Below are positions 1 to 6,120 of a DNA stretch of 13,015 nt, piece after piece. The stretch comes from CAYQTE01 sp964420285 (GTDB lineage Bacteria > Planctomycetota > Phycisphaerae > Tepidisphaerales > Tepidisphaeraceae): NCBI GenBank assembly GCA_964420285.1, contig CAYQTE010000101.1, positions 1 to 13,015 of the forward strand, in the 5' to 3' direction. Numbering within the stretch: position 1 is the first letter of the stretch; the number at the start of each line of letters is the position of its first letter. The position numbers were made by a program, and so were the translations under genes. The notes beneath the pieces are model-generated. The model had not been told where the DNA came from, did not search any database, and was given only the letters and a program-made list of their open reading frames with translations.

Positions 1-37
1 CATGAAAAGACCTGTACGAAATCCCACTCCGGCGGAC

Positions 38-75
38 GAAGTTCCAACTCCTGCAGGCAAAGTTCCAACTTTTTC
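38..75 (-). repeat. Pair of 21-bp-spaced AGTTGGAACTT-type units, left end
   Basis: Two copies of agttccaact lie with their centres 21 bp apart. Read on the minus strand, the better unit is gaaaaagttggaactttg (75 to 58). It matches 16 of 18 bases of the unit gaaaaagttcgaacttgg at 12911-12928, where a second unit also follows at a 21-bp step. The pair therefore occurs at both ends of the window in opposite orientation. It could be a dispersed repeat or a repeated protein-binding site; the sequence does not decide. Confidence 0.45.
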
Positions 76-252
76 GAGACATTTAGAGCGTTTTTCGGGC
101 TCAGTTGGAAGGCGAAACCGCGATATCCGGCTGGAAACGCGGGTGAGCAGAAGTGGCGACAGCGGCGCGTTTGGGACGTAAACAGAGTGCGGAAATGCAG
201 TTAGGAGAAATCTCTCGCGGAGGCGCCCAGTCGCGGAGGAAATAGGACGGAT

Positions 253-322
253 CAACCGCAGATGAACGCAGATAGAATCTGGTTCTTGTCTTAGCCGCGT
301 TCATCGGCGTCCATCTGCGGTT
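253..322. repeat. Dispersed CGCAGATGAACGC-type inverted repeat
   Basis: The left arm at 253-273 carries aaccgcagatgaacgcagat. The right arm at 297-322 is close to its reverse complement, with cgttcatcggcgtccatctg and ending gcggtt. The arms would fold into a long imperfect hairpin around a roughly 23-nt loop. I recall very similar AACCGCAGATGAACGCAGAT elements as abundant intergenic repeats in planctomycetes and some other phyla. That is memory, not a search. No open reading frame here looks coding. Confidence 0.6.
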
Positions 323-414
323 CCATCGCCTGGCTGCAATTTTCATCCTCTTGGGCTGAGACGCGGCCTCATGTTCACTCTGCGAGAGGTTTATCCGTGT
401 CTGGCGTGGCGACG

Positions 415-484
415 AAAAAACCCGCCGTAGAACATCCATCGCTGGGGTGGATCCATCCGGAATTATCGGATGGCCGGCGGGTTT
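415..484 (-). terminator. Rho-independent terminator-like structure with branched stem
   Basis: On the minus strand, aaacccgccg (484-475) and cggcgggttt (427-418) pair perfectly over 10 bp and run into six T residues (420-415). The loop is two further perfect hairpins rather than unpaired bases. This is the orientation needed to stop transcripts from the zwf/sirtuin genes, whose last stop codon lies about 200 nt upstream, or a small RNA starting near 512. On the plus strand only three T residues follow the stem, so termination is expected mainly on the minus strand. Confidence 0.55.
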
Positions 485-512
485 GCATTCGCGATCATGC
501 GATCGCGGTAAT
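415..512 (-). ncRNA. Candidate small structured RNA of about 98 nt
   Basis: Read on the minus strand, the stretch begins about 7 nt after the TATAAT and first forms a perfect 7-bp hairpin (507-501 with 496-490, loop gcat). It then forms a compact three-way junction: an outer 10-bp stem (484-475 with 427-418) enclosing two 7-bp hairpins (473-467/459-453 and 452-446/440-434). The stem ends in six T residues at 420-415. A promoter-like sequence, dense structure and a terminator-like end in 98 nt is the layout of an independent small RNA. I do not recognise an RNA family. The alternative is simply the terminator of the sirtuin transcript arriving from 682. Confidence 0.35.
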
Positions 513-518
513 CAGAGT

Positions 519-550
519 ATTATATCGTCTGATCCGGCCGGCGCTGACAA
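519..550 (-). promoter_or_regulatory. Candidate promoter, minus strand
   Basis: Read on the minus strand, an exact TATAAT lies at 524-519 and TTGTCA (5 of 6 to TTGACA) at 550-545, separated by 20 nt, which is longer than the usual 17. Upstream is a very A/T-rich tract (about 550-568) that stands out in this GC-rich DNA and resembles an UP element. A 6-bp inverted repeat (atcaga 511-516, tctgat 528-533) brackets the -10 and could be an operator. Transcription would start near 512 and run into the structured element at 484-415. Confidence 0.35.
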
Positions 551-585
551 AAATAAAAATATTTTTCACCGCCGGTGGGGGACGG

Positions 586-678
586 GATGACAAGGTGACT
601 TGGTGACTGGGTGACAAGGTGAAAATCCGGGCCGTCACTGTGTCACCTTGTCACCGTGTCACCTTGTCACCATGTCAG
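586..678. repeat. GTGACAAGG-unit inverted repeat, copy 1
   Basis: The left arm (586-621) is a run of 8-9-bp units of the type gtgacaagg/gtgacttg. The right arm (634-678) is a run of the reverse complement, tcaccttg/tcaccgtg. A short divergent loop separates them. The element begins 4 bp after the sirtuin stop codon and can form a long imperfect hairpin in its transcript. It has the same architecture as the copy at 1570-1656. Confidence 0.7.
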
Positions 679-681
679 TCT

Positions 682-1524
682 TCACCGTGCGATCCGCTGC
701 GCCAGTTGCGTGAGCATCTCAAGTGCGCCGCCGCGAAGGGCGTGATGGCCGGTGGGGGTTTCGGGTTCGCTGGTGTTGATTCGGATGAGCCGGCCGTGGT
801 GTTGGGCGGTGACGCGTTCGGATTCACGGCGGACGGTGGGGACGGCGCGGCCGGCGCCGAGCTCGATGATCGCGAGCTTGGCCGAGCCGAGCGCGGCGAG
901 CCAGCGGCGGTACTCAATCCATTGTGCGGCGGTGCGCTGGTTGAGCCACGTATAGTCGTCGAACATCAGGACATTGGGGCGGGCGATGTCGTCGCAGTCG
1001 TGGCATTTGGGCGGCTCGCACTGGATGCGGCAGGTCTTGGGATCGACGGGAAGCTGTAAATGGTCGGCCGGCCAGATGTCGGAATTGCACGGGCTGGCGC
1101 ATTGCACGAAGTGGATCGAGCCGTGGCATTCGGCGATGCGCTCTTCGTTGAACCCCGCGCGCAGGAAGTGGCCGTCCACATTGCTGGTGAAGACGAAATA
1201 CCCGGCGGGCTTGGCGGCGGCCCATTGGAGCAGCAGGCCGTAACCGCGATGCGGATTGGCGGTGCGGTATTGGTGCAGGCGATGGGCGTAGAAGCCCCAG
1301 GCCAGAGCGGGATCGGAACGGAAGACGGCCGGATTGGCGATATCCTGGAACTGAAGGCCAAGCCGATCGAAGGCGGGATAAGCCTGCCAGAACCCGGCCG
1401 GCCCGCGGAAATCGGGCAGTCCGCTATCGACGCCCATTCCGGCGCCGGCGGTGATGAGGAGTGCGTCGGCGTCGTTGATCGCGGCCGCCGCCGCAGAGAG
1501 GGCGTCGTCATGCAGTTGGGTCAT
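682..1524 (-). CDS. Sir2 (sirtuin) family NAD-dependent protein deacylase-like
   Basis: Sirtuins remove acyl groups from lysine using NAD+, or in some classes ADP-ribosylate targets; they are usually cytoplasmic. The 280-aa product carries the family signature GAGMGVDSGLPDFRG (27-41), TSNVDGHF (113-120) for NAD+ binding, and ECHGS (132-136) with H134 as the expected catalytic base. C142/C146 and C174/C177 could hold the structural zinc; C169 is an extra cysteine nearby. The usual late GTS-x-PA motif is replaced by LGAGRAVPTVR (222-232), so this is a divergent subgroup. I chose the ATG at 1524 because upstream codons run through a repeat. A TACAAT at 1537-1532 ends only 7 nt before this ATG, so a nearly leaderless mRNA is possible, but no -35 is visible. 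The gene follows zwf on the same strand. The substrate is unknown. Confidence 0.85.
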   Translation of the reverse strand: MTQLHDDALSAAAAAINDADALLITAGAGMGVDSGLPDFRGPAGFWQAYPAFDRLGLQFQDIANPAVFRSDPALAWGFYAHRLHQYRTANPHRGYGLLLQWAAAKPAGYFVFTSNVDGHFLRAGFNEERIAECHGSIHFVQCASPCNSDIWPADHLQLPVDPKTCRIQCEPPKCHDCDDIARPNVLMFDDYTWLNQRTAAQWIEYRRWLAALGSAKLAIIELGAGRAVPTVRRESERVTAQHHGRLIRINTSEPETPTGHHALRGGALEMLTQLAQRIAR

Positions 1525-1569
1525 TGTGGGGATTGTACCGTGCAAGGGGCGTGGCGGGGAAATGAGGGG

Positions 1570-1656
1570 GATGACAGGGTGACAAGGTGACAAGGTGACA
1601 AGCGTAGGCCGGTGCGTCTGTCACCCGGTCACCTTGTCACCAAGTCGCCTTGTCAT
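1570..1656. repeat. GTGACAAGG-unit inverted repeat, copy 2
   Basis: The left arm (1570-1602) reads gtgacaaggtgacaaggtga-like units. The right arm (1619-1656) reads tcaccttgtcaccaagtcgc-like units, around a 16-nt loop that differs from that of copy 1. It starts 4 bp beyond the zwf stop codon and fills much of the 136-bp gap between zwf and the sirtuin gene. If transcribed it would form a long hairpin between the two reading frames, and could attenuate read-through or protect the zwf mRNA end. Confidence 0.7.
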
Positions 1657-1660
1657 GCAC

Positions 1661-3187
1661 TCACAGCGAGCAGGCGAGGATGGGTTCTGGCTGGCCGTCG
1701 CCGCAGTGCATCCAGCGTCGGCCGTCGGATTCGATCAGGGTCTGGGCTTTCTCGGGGCCCCATTGGCCGGGGGCGTATTCGAGTGGGGCGGTGCCGGAGG
1801 CGGCCCAGCCTTGTTCGATGGGGTCGATGACGGCCCATGCGGCCTCAGCTTCATCGGCGCGGATGAAGAGGGTTTGCTCGCCGGTGAGCGCGTCGGTGAT
1901 GAGGCGTTCATAGGCTTCGGGAGGTTCGACGTTGAAGGTGGTGCGATAGAGGAAATCGAGTGCGACGGGCTTGATGTTCATTTGCCCGCCGGGGACTTTG
2001 CCGTTGAGCCGCCAGCTTATTCCCTCTTCGGGCTGGACGCGGATGAGCAGGTCGTTGGGATAAATGGGCTGATCGGAGTCCTTTTGGAAGAGGGTGTTGG
2101 GCGGATGATGGAAGCGGACGGTGATTTCGGAGAGTTTTTCGGGGAGGAATTTGCCGGTGCGGAGATAGAAGGGCATTCCGCTCCATCGCCAGTTGTCGAT
2201 GAAGAGCTTCATGGCGACGAAGGTTTCGGTCTTGCTGTCGGGGGCGACATCTTTCTCCTTGCGATAGCCGAGTGTCTTCTGCCCGGCCAGTTCGCCCGCG
2301 CCATATTGGCCGCGGACGGTGAGTGAGGCGGCGCGTGCGGGCGGAACGGGACGGATGCTTTTGTAGACCTTGACTTTCTCGTCGCGGATGCTGGCGGCAT
2401 CGAGACTGATGGGTGGCTCCATGGCGATCAGGGCCAGGAGCTGGAAGATGTGGTTCTGGACCATGTCGCGCGTGGCGCCGCTACGATCGTAATATCCGCC
2501 GCGGTTGCCGACGCCGAGCGTCTCGCTGACGGTGATCTGGACGTGGTCGATGTACTTGTAGTTCCACATCGGCTCGAAGATGGAATTGGCAAAGCGCAGG
2601 ACCAGTAGGTTCTGCACGGTTTCCTTGCCCAAATAATGATCGATACGGAAAATCTGCTCCTCGTCGAAATAGCCGTGCAGGAGCTGATTAAGCTGCCGGG
2701 CGCTGGCCAGATCGCGGCCGAAGGGTTTCTCGATGACGATGCGCTGGAAGCCGGCGGCGGGCATTTTGGCGGCAAGATTGCCGAGATGTTCAATGATGGG
2801 TGCGAAGGTATTGGGCGGCGTGGAGAGGTAATAGAGTCGGTTGCCGAGGGTGCCGAATTGGGAGTCCAATTCGGCGAGTTTGCGGGAAAGGCGAGCGTAA
2901 TCGTCGCCCGAGGCGTAATCGCCGCGGACGTAGAAGATGCGGCCGGCAATTGCGTTCCAGACGGCCGGGTCGATGGGTTTGGTGCGGGCGAAATTGGTGA
3001 TGGCGTCATGGCATTCGTCGCGGAAGGCGTCGTCGGAAAGGTCAGAGCGAGAGAAGGCCACGACGATGGACTTGTCGGAGAGGAGTTTCTCGCGAGTCAG
3101 TTCGTAGAGTGCGGGAATGATTTTCCGCCGGGCCAGATCGCCGCTGGCGCCAAAGATGACAATCGCAGAAGGCTGAGCCGCGGGCAT
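1661..3187 (-). CDS. zwf: Glucose-6-phosphate 1-dehydrogenase
   Basis: This enzyme oxidises glucose 6-phosphate to 6-phosphogluconolactone with reduction of NADP+ (or NAD+), the entry step of the oxidative pentose phosphate pathway; it is cytoplasmic. The 508-aa product has normal family length. Visible motifs are the Rossmann GASGDLA (13-19), EKPFGRDL (153-160), the substrate-binding and catalytic RIDHYLGKE (181-189, with H184) and MVQNH (242-246, with H246 as the expected second catalytic histidine). The frame stays open upstream to 3472, but the ATG at 3187 fits the family N-terminus and has AAAGGA six bases before it. The usual partners (6-phosphogluconate dehydrogenase, lactonase) are not adjacent. 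The next gene on this strand is a sirtuin. The neighbour at 3412 is divergent. Confidence 0.96.
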   Translation of the reverse strand: MPAAQPSAIVIFGASGDLARRKIIPALYELTREKLLSDKSIVVAFSRSDLSDDAFRDECHDAITNFARTKPIDPAVWNAIAGRIFYVRGDYASGDDYARLSRKLAELDSQFGTLGNRLYYLSTPPNTFAPIIEHLGNLAAKMPAAGFQRIVIEKPFGRDLASARQLNQLLHGYFDEEQIFRIDHYLGKETVQNLLVLRFANSIFEPMWNYKYIDHVQITVSETLGVGNRGGYYDRSGATRDMVQNHIFQLLALIAMEPPISLDAASIRDEKVKVYKSIRPVPPARAASLTVRGQYGAGELAGQKTLGYRKEKDVAPDSKTETFVAMKLFIDNWRWSGMPFYLRTGKFLPEKLSEITVRFHHPPNTLFQKDSDQPIYPNDLLIRVQPEEGISWRLNGKVPGGQMNIKPVALDFLYRTTFNVEPPEAYERLITDALTGEQTLFIRADEAEAAWAVIDPIEQGWAASGTAPLEYAPGQWGPEKAQTLIESDGRRWMHCGDGQPEPILACSL

Positions 3188-3342
3188 GAGCGGTCCTTTC
3201 GTTCGATCGCGCCAAAAGAAGGCACCAATTACAGCCAGCAGGCGAATAACGATCGCCGCGGCATGGACGAGGTAATCATTGGCGTGCGCCGGCGGCGAGT
3301 CCAGAGCGGCCGCAATCGCATCCAAGAGGGTTGGATTGTGCC

Positions 3343-3371
3343 TTTTCACGCCGGGGGCGCGGAGGTAGGAT
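3343..3371 (+). promoter_or_regulatory. Weak candidate promoter for the plus-strand gene series
   Basis: In the 224-bp divergent gap before the gene at 3412, TTTTCA (3343-3348; 4 of 6 to TTGACA) and TAGGAT (3366-3371; 4 of 6 to TATAAT) are separated by 17 bp. This would give a start site near 3378 and a leader of about 34 nt containing a good ribosome site (aggaagag, about 3398-3405). Both boxes are poor matches, so this is a weak call. Nothing else stands out in 3188-3411. Confidence 0.22.
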
Positions 3372-3411
3372 TTGGCGGTCCCGAAACGGTTTATTGCAGG
3401 AAGAGGTTGCG

Positions 3412-4176
3412 ATGAGAATTCGACTATTAACAGTGGCGGCCGCGATGGCCGGGATATTGGTTTGGAATGCATCGTTTGCTAGGGCGAGCGGCGACGGCGA
3501 GGGGGATCGAGTCCATTTTGAGATCGGTCTGGGCGGAGTGACGGGGATGGACCACGTGGACCGGGCGGATCGGTCGGAATTCGACCAACTGGCCAGCGAT
3601 AACGCCAATACGACCAACGGCGGCGATGGCGGGCCGCTGCGGCTTCGATCCGATGAATTGCCGGTGGGGCCGATGTTCAACGCCTATTACGAGTTTGGCT
3701 TTGGGCTGGGGCTTGGCGGCGGTGTGGGGCCGATCACGGTCGGGGACAGGCGAATTCGCGACGACGCGGCGACGGCCGATGCTTTCGATCGCAGCGAGTT
3801 CGGCTACTTCATCGCACCGGCCGGTCTGGATGTGCGATATGAGTTCATCAACAGATCCGGCGTGGTTCCGTATATTCGGGCTGGTTTCCGTTATCCGCTG
3901 GTCGCGACGTACAACGACCGGGGCTGGGATGACGACTATCACGACGACCGGGGCGGCGCCAGGGCGTTTGGCGGGATCAGTGACCGTCGCCTGGGCGCGT
4001 TCGGTGCGGTGGGCATCGAGTTTCCGCGTGCGCATTTTGGGATGGAGGCGGCGTACGATTCGTCCAAATTCAAGGTGACTAACTCTTTTCGCACCGCCGG
4101 CGGCACGACGTTTGTCAGCCGTTCTGAGACGGTCGAGCCGGATCAGTTCATGTTCAGCGTGTTCTTCCGGTTTTGA
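3412..4176 (+). CDS. Outer-membrane beta-barrel-like protein
   Basis: The 254-aa product starts with a typical Sec signal peptide (arginines at 2 and 4, hydrophobic 5-19, likely cut after FARA at about 25). The mature part alternates short amphipathic strands rich in Gly and aromatics with acidic loops, for example YYEFGFGLGLGGGVG (92-106), FIAPAGLDVRYEF (133-145), AFGAVGIEF (196-204), and ends in FMFSVFFRF. A terminal phenylalanine in an amphipathic strand is the classic outer-membrane assembly signal. Length and strand pattern suit a small barrel of about eight strands. The loops at 111-128 and 168-183 are highly charged, with many Asp and Arg, and could bind cations. Function is unknown. 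The ATG at 3412 is preceded by aggaagag. The amidohydrolase gene starts 10 bp after the stop. Confidence 0.8.
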   Translation: MRIRLLTVAAAMAGILVWNASFARASGDGEGDRVHFEIGLGGVTGMDHVDRADRSEFDQLASDNANTTNGGDGGPLRLRSDELPVGPMFNAYYEFGFGLGLGGGVGPITVGDRRIRDDAATADAFDRSEFGYFIAPAGLDVRYEFINRSGVVPYIRAGFRYPLVATYNDRGWDDDYHDDRGGARAFGGISDRRLGAFGAVGIEFPRAHFGMEAAYDSSKFKVTNSFRTAGGTTFVSRSETVEPDQFMFSVFFRF

Positions 4177-4186
4177 TGGGATTGTC

Positions 4187-5362
4187 ATGAAGATCGCCCA
4201 GGGGATTGCTCAGCGCGCGGTGGAAATCCGCCATCGGCTGCATCGGATTCCGGAATTGGGGTATCGGGAATTCAAGACGGCGGGCGTGATTCGGGAGGAG
4301 TTGGATCGGCTGAGTATCGCGTATGTGGCCGGAGTACCCGAAGCGCCGACGGCGACGGTGGCCGTGCTGGGGAAACCGTCGCTTCCGTGCATAGCCTTGC
4401 GGGCGGATATTGATGCGCTACCGATTAGCGAGCGGACGGGGTTGCCTTATGCGAGCGAGCATGACGGTGTGATGCATGCCTGCGGGCACGATGGACATTC
4501 GGCCACGTTGCTCGGCACGGCGGCGGCGCTGAAGCAGATGGAGCCCGATCTGGCCGTGTGCGTGAAGCTGCTATGGCAGCCGGCCGAAGAAGGCGGCGGC
4601 GGGGCGCGGAAGATGGTGGCGGCCGGCGTGCTGGATGGGCGGCTGGGGCCGGTGGTAAACGCGGTATTCGGATTGCATGGCTGGCCCGGGATGCCGGTGG
4701 GAACGGTGGGAACCAAGGCCGGTCCGTTGCTTGCTGCGACGGACAATTTTTCGGCAAGAATCATCGGCAGGGGATGTCATGGGGCGTATCCGCAATTGGG
4801 GGCGGATCCGATCGTGGCGGCGGCCGAGGCGGTGGTGAATCTGCAACAGGTCGTCTCGCGCGAGATGGACCCGACAGACGCGGCGGTGGTGACGGTGGGA
4901 AAGATCCACGGCGGGACCGCGGTGAACGTCATCCCGGACGATGCCACCATCGAGGGAACCGCCCGCACCCTGACCCCGGAAGCTCGCCAGTTGGTGCAAC
5001 ATGCAATCGCGCGGCGCATTGAACATGTGGCGGCGGCAAATGGATGCACTGCCGAGTTTGTCTGGCATAAGGGATATCCGCCCGTGGTGAACGATCCGGC
5101 GATGAGTGATTACGTGAGGTCGGTCTGTCGGCGCGAGTTGGGCGAGGATCGGTTCGTGCCGATCGGGCGGGCATCGATGGGAGGGGAGGATTTCGCGTAT
5201 TACCTGGAGAAAGCGCCGGGATGTTTCTTCCTGTTGGGAGTAGCGCCGGATCGGAATCAGCCCTATCCGTCGCTGCATAGCGATCGCTACGATTTTACGG
5301 ATACGGCCGTGGAAGTGGGTATGGCGATGTTCCTGGGATTGATACACGGCTGGGGAAAGTAG
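4187..5362 (+). CDS. M20-family metal-dependent amidohydrolase (M20D type)
   Basis: M20D enzymes hydrolyse N-acyl amino acids and related amides (hippurate, N-acetyl amino acids, N-acetyldiaminopimelate, auxin conjugates) with a two-metal centre. The 391-aa product has normal length. It shows RADIDALPI (72-80), HACGHDGH (97-104, with C99 and H101 as expected ligands), QPAEEGGGGA (131-140, with E135 as the third expected ligand), GLHGWP (162-167), the dimerisation-domain region GCHGAYPQLGADP (196-208), GGEDFAYY (332-339) and LHSDRYDF (363-370, with H364 as the last ligand). No signal peptide is seen, so it is cytoplasmic. The ATG at 4187 fits the family N-terminus; upstream codons overlap the previous gene. 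The SDR gene starts 6 bp after the stop, so co-transcription is very likely. The substrate cannot be assigned from sequence. Confidence 0.92.
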   Translation: MKIAQGIAQRAVEIRHRLHRIPELGYREFKTAGVIREELDRLSIAYVAGVPEAPTATVAVLGKPSLPCIALRADIDALPISERTGLPYASEHDGVMHACGHDGHSATLLGTAAALKQMEPDLAVCVKLLWQPAEEGGGGARKMVAAGVLDGRLGPVVNAVFGLHGWPGMPVGTVGTKAGPLLAATDNFSARIIGRGCHGAYPQLGADPIVAAAEAVVNLQQVVSREMDPTDAAVVTVGKIHGGTAVNVIPDDATIEGTARTLTPEARQLVQHAIARRIEHVAAANGCTAEFVWHKGYPPVVNDPAMSDYVRSVCRRELGEDRFVPIGRASMGGEDFAYYLEKAPGCFFLLGVAPDRNQPYPSLHSDRYDFTDTAVEVGMAMFLGLIHGWGK

Positions 5363-5368
5363 ACGACA

Positions 5369-6064
5369 ATGGACAAGCCGGTGGCATTGGTAACGGGAGC
5401 GGGTCGTGGAATCGGCCGTGCGACGGCGATCGAGTTGGGCAAGCGCGGGTATCGGCTGGTCCTGGTGTCGCGGACGACGGCACAACTGGAAGAAACGCGC
5501 CGGATGTGCGGCGGCGAGGTGATCGGGGGGGATGTGTCGGTGGCGTCGGATGTGGAACGGGTGGTGGCTACGGCGATGGAGCGGCTGGGACGTGTGGATG
5601 TGCTGGTGAATGCGGCGGGGATGGTGGTTAGCGGATCGATCGAGCAGTTAACGGTCGAGCAGTGGCGGCAGACAGTGGATACGAATTTGTCGCCGGTATT
5701 CTATTTTTGCAAGCTGCTGTGGCCGATCTGGCGGAAGCAGGGCGGCGGCGTGGTGGTGAATGTGTCGTCGTTCGCGGCGCGCGATCCGTTTGCCGGATTG
5801 GGCGCGTATGGAGCTGCCAAAGCGGGGATGAACTTCCTGGGCATGGCGCTGGCGCGGGAAGGCAGGGCGATCGGCGTGCGCGTGCATACGGTGGCGCCGG
5901 GGGCGGTGGAGACCGCCATGTTCCGCTCGCTGATGACGGTAGAGCAGTATCCAACGGAAAAGACGCTGGATCCGAAGCAGGTGGCGGCGGTGATCGTGCA
6001 GTGCGCCTGCGGCGATCTGGCCGTCACCAGCGGCGAAGTGGTGTACGTGCATAAGAATTCGTGA
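5369..6064 (+). CDS. Short-chain dehydrogenase/reductase (classical SDR)
   Basis: Classical SDRs reduce carbonyls or oxidise alcohols with NAD(P)H. The 231-aa product has the cofactor motif TGAGRGIG (9-16), GGDVS (53-57, with D55), NAAG (81-84), N106 and the catalytic S134, Y147 and K151 (YGAAK). PGAVETAM at 177-184 is the usual post-catalytic loop. R35 just after the second strand suggests preference for NADP(H), an inference. It is slightly short for the family: the C-terminus ends at VVYVHKNS, without the usual final GG-hydrophobic segment. The start lies 6 bp after the amidohydrolase stop, with ggggaaag upstream as ribosome site. The last codons are copied, in degraded form, at about 8230-8263. 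Substrate unknown; the partner amidohydrolase suggests a shared small-molecule pathway. Confidence 0.92.
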   Translation: MDKPVALVTGAGRGIGRATAIELGKRGYRLVLVSRTTAQLEETRRMCGGEVIGGDVSVASDVERVVATAMERLGRVDVLVNAAGMVVSGSIEQLTVEQWRQTVDTNLSPVFYFCKLLWPIWRKQGGGVVVNVSSFAARDPFAGLGAYGAAKAGMNFLGMALAREGRAIGVRVHTVAPGAVETAMFRSLMTVEQYPTEKTLDPKQVAAVIVQCACGDLAVTSGEVVYVHKNS

Positions 6065-6120
6065 GACAATGCGGTTTGTCGGCCGGGGAAGACCTAGGGG
6101 TTTGCAGACGGGAGTGGTCC
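6041..6120 (+). promoter_or_regulatory. Leader of the first tandem paralog, conserved in the second
   Basis: These 80 bases, beginning in the last eight codons of the SDR gene, correspond to 8240-8320 (81 bases) before the second paralog. The first 34 bases align at 26 positions and all eight differences are transitions. The last 22 before the shared start are nearly identical: agacgggag[t/c]ggtcc then ATGAGGA. GGGAG (6110-6114) is a well-spaced ribosome site. A -10-like GACAAT lies at 6064-6069, and the matching AATAAT in the second leader is 5 of 6 to consensus, so a conserved promoter is possible but unproven. Confidence 0.4.

Noticed and set aside
101..439. Open frame of 112 codons on the minus strand
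   Set aside because: It runs straight through the CGCAGATGAACGC inverted repeat and starts inside the terminator-like structure. The composition is not protein-like and there is no ribosome site.
466..501. Eleven-codon leader peptide frame on the minus strand within the structured element
   Set aside because: It starts with ATG in the first hairpin but has no ribosome site and no run of one amino acid that would suggest attenuation.
397..606. Open frame of 69 codons on the plus strand
   Set aside because: It spans the structured element, the A/T-rich promoter region and the start of the GTGACAAGG repeat, with a GTG start and no ribosome site.
586..1656. CRISPR array
   Set aside because: The units are 8-9 bp, contiguous and arranged as inverted arms, with no regular unique spacers and no cas genes.
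1595..2326. Long plus-strand frame opposite the end of zwf
   Set aside because: It is antisense to the clearly conserved zwf coding sequence and arises from GC-rich third positions.
3188..3472. Upstream extension of zwf by 95 codons
   Set aside because: The extension has no family similarity, overlaps the divergent gene start at 3412 and lies before a good ribosome site at 3194-3199.
6061..6120. Earlier in-frame start for paralog 1
   Set aside because: It would bury the signal peptide behind 20 extra residues and overlap the SDR stop. The ATG at 6121 has a ribosome site conserved with paralog 2.
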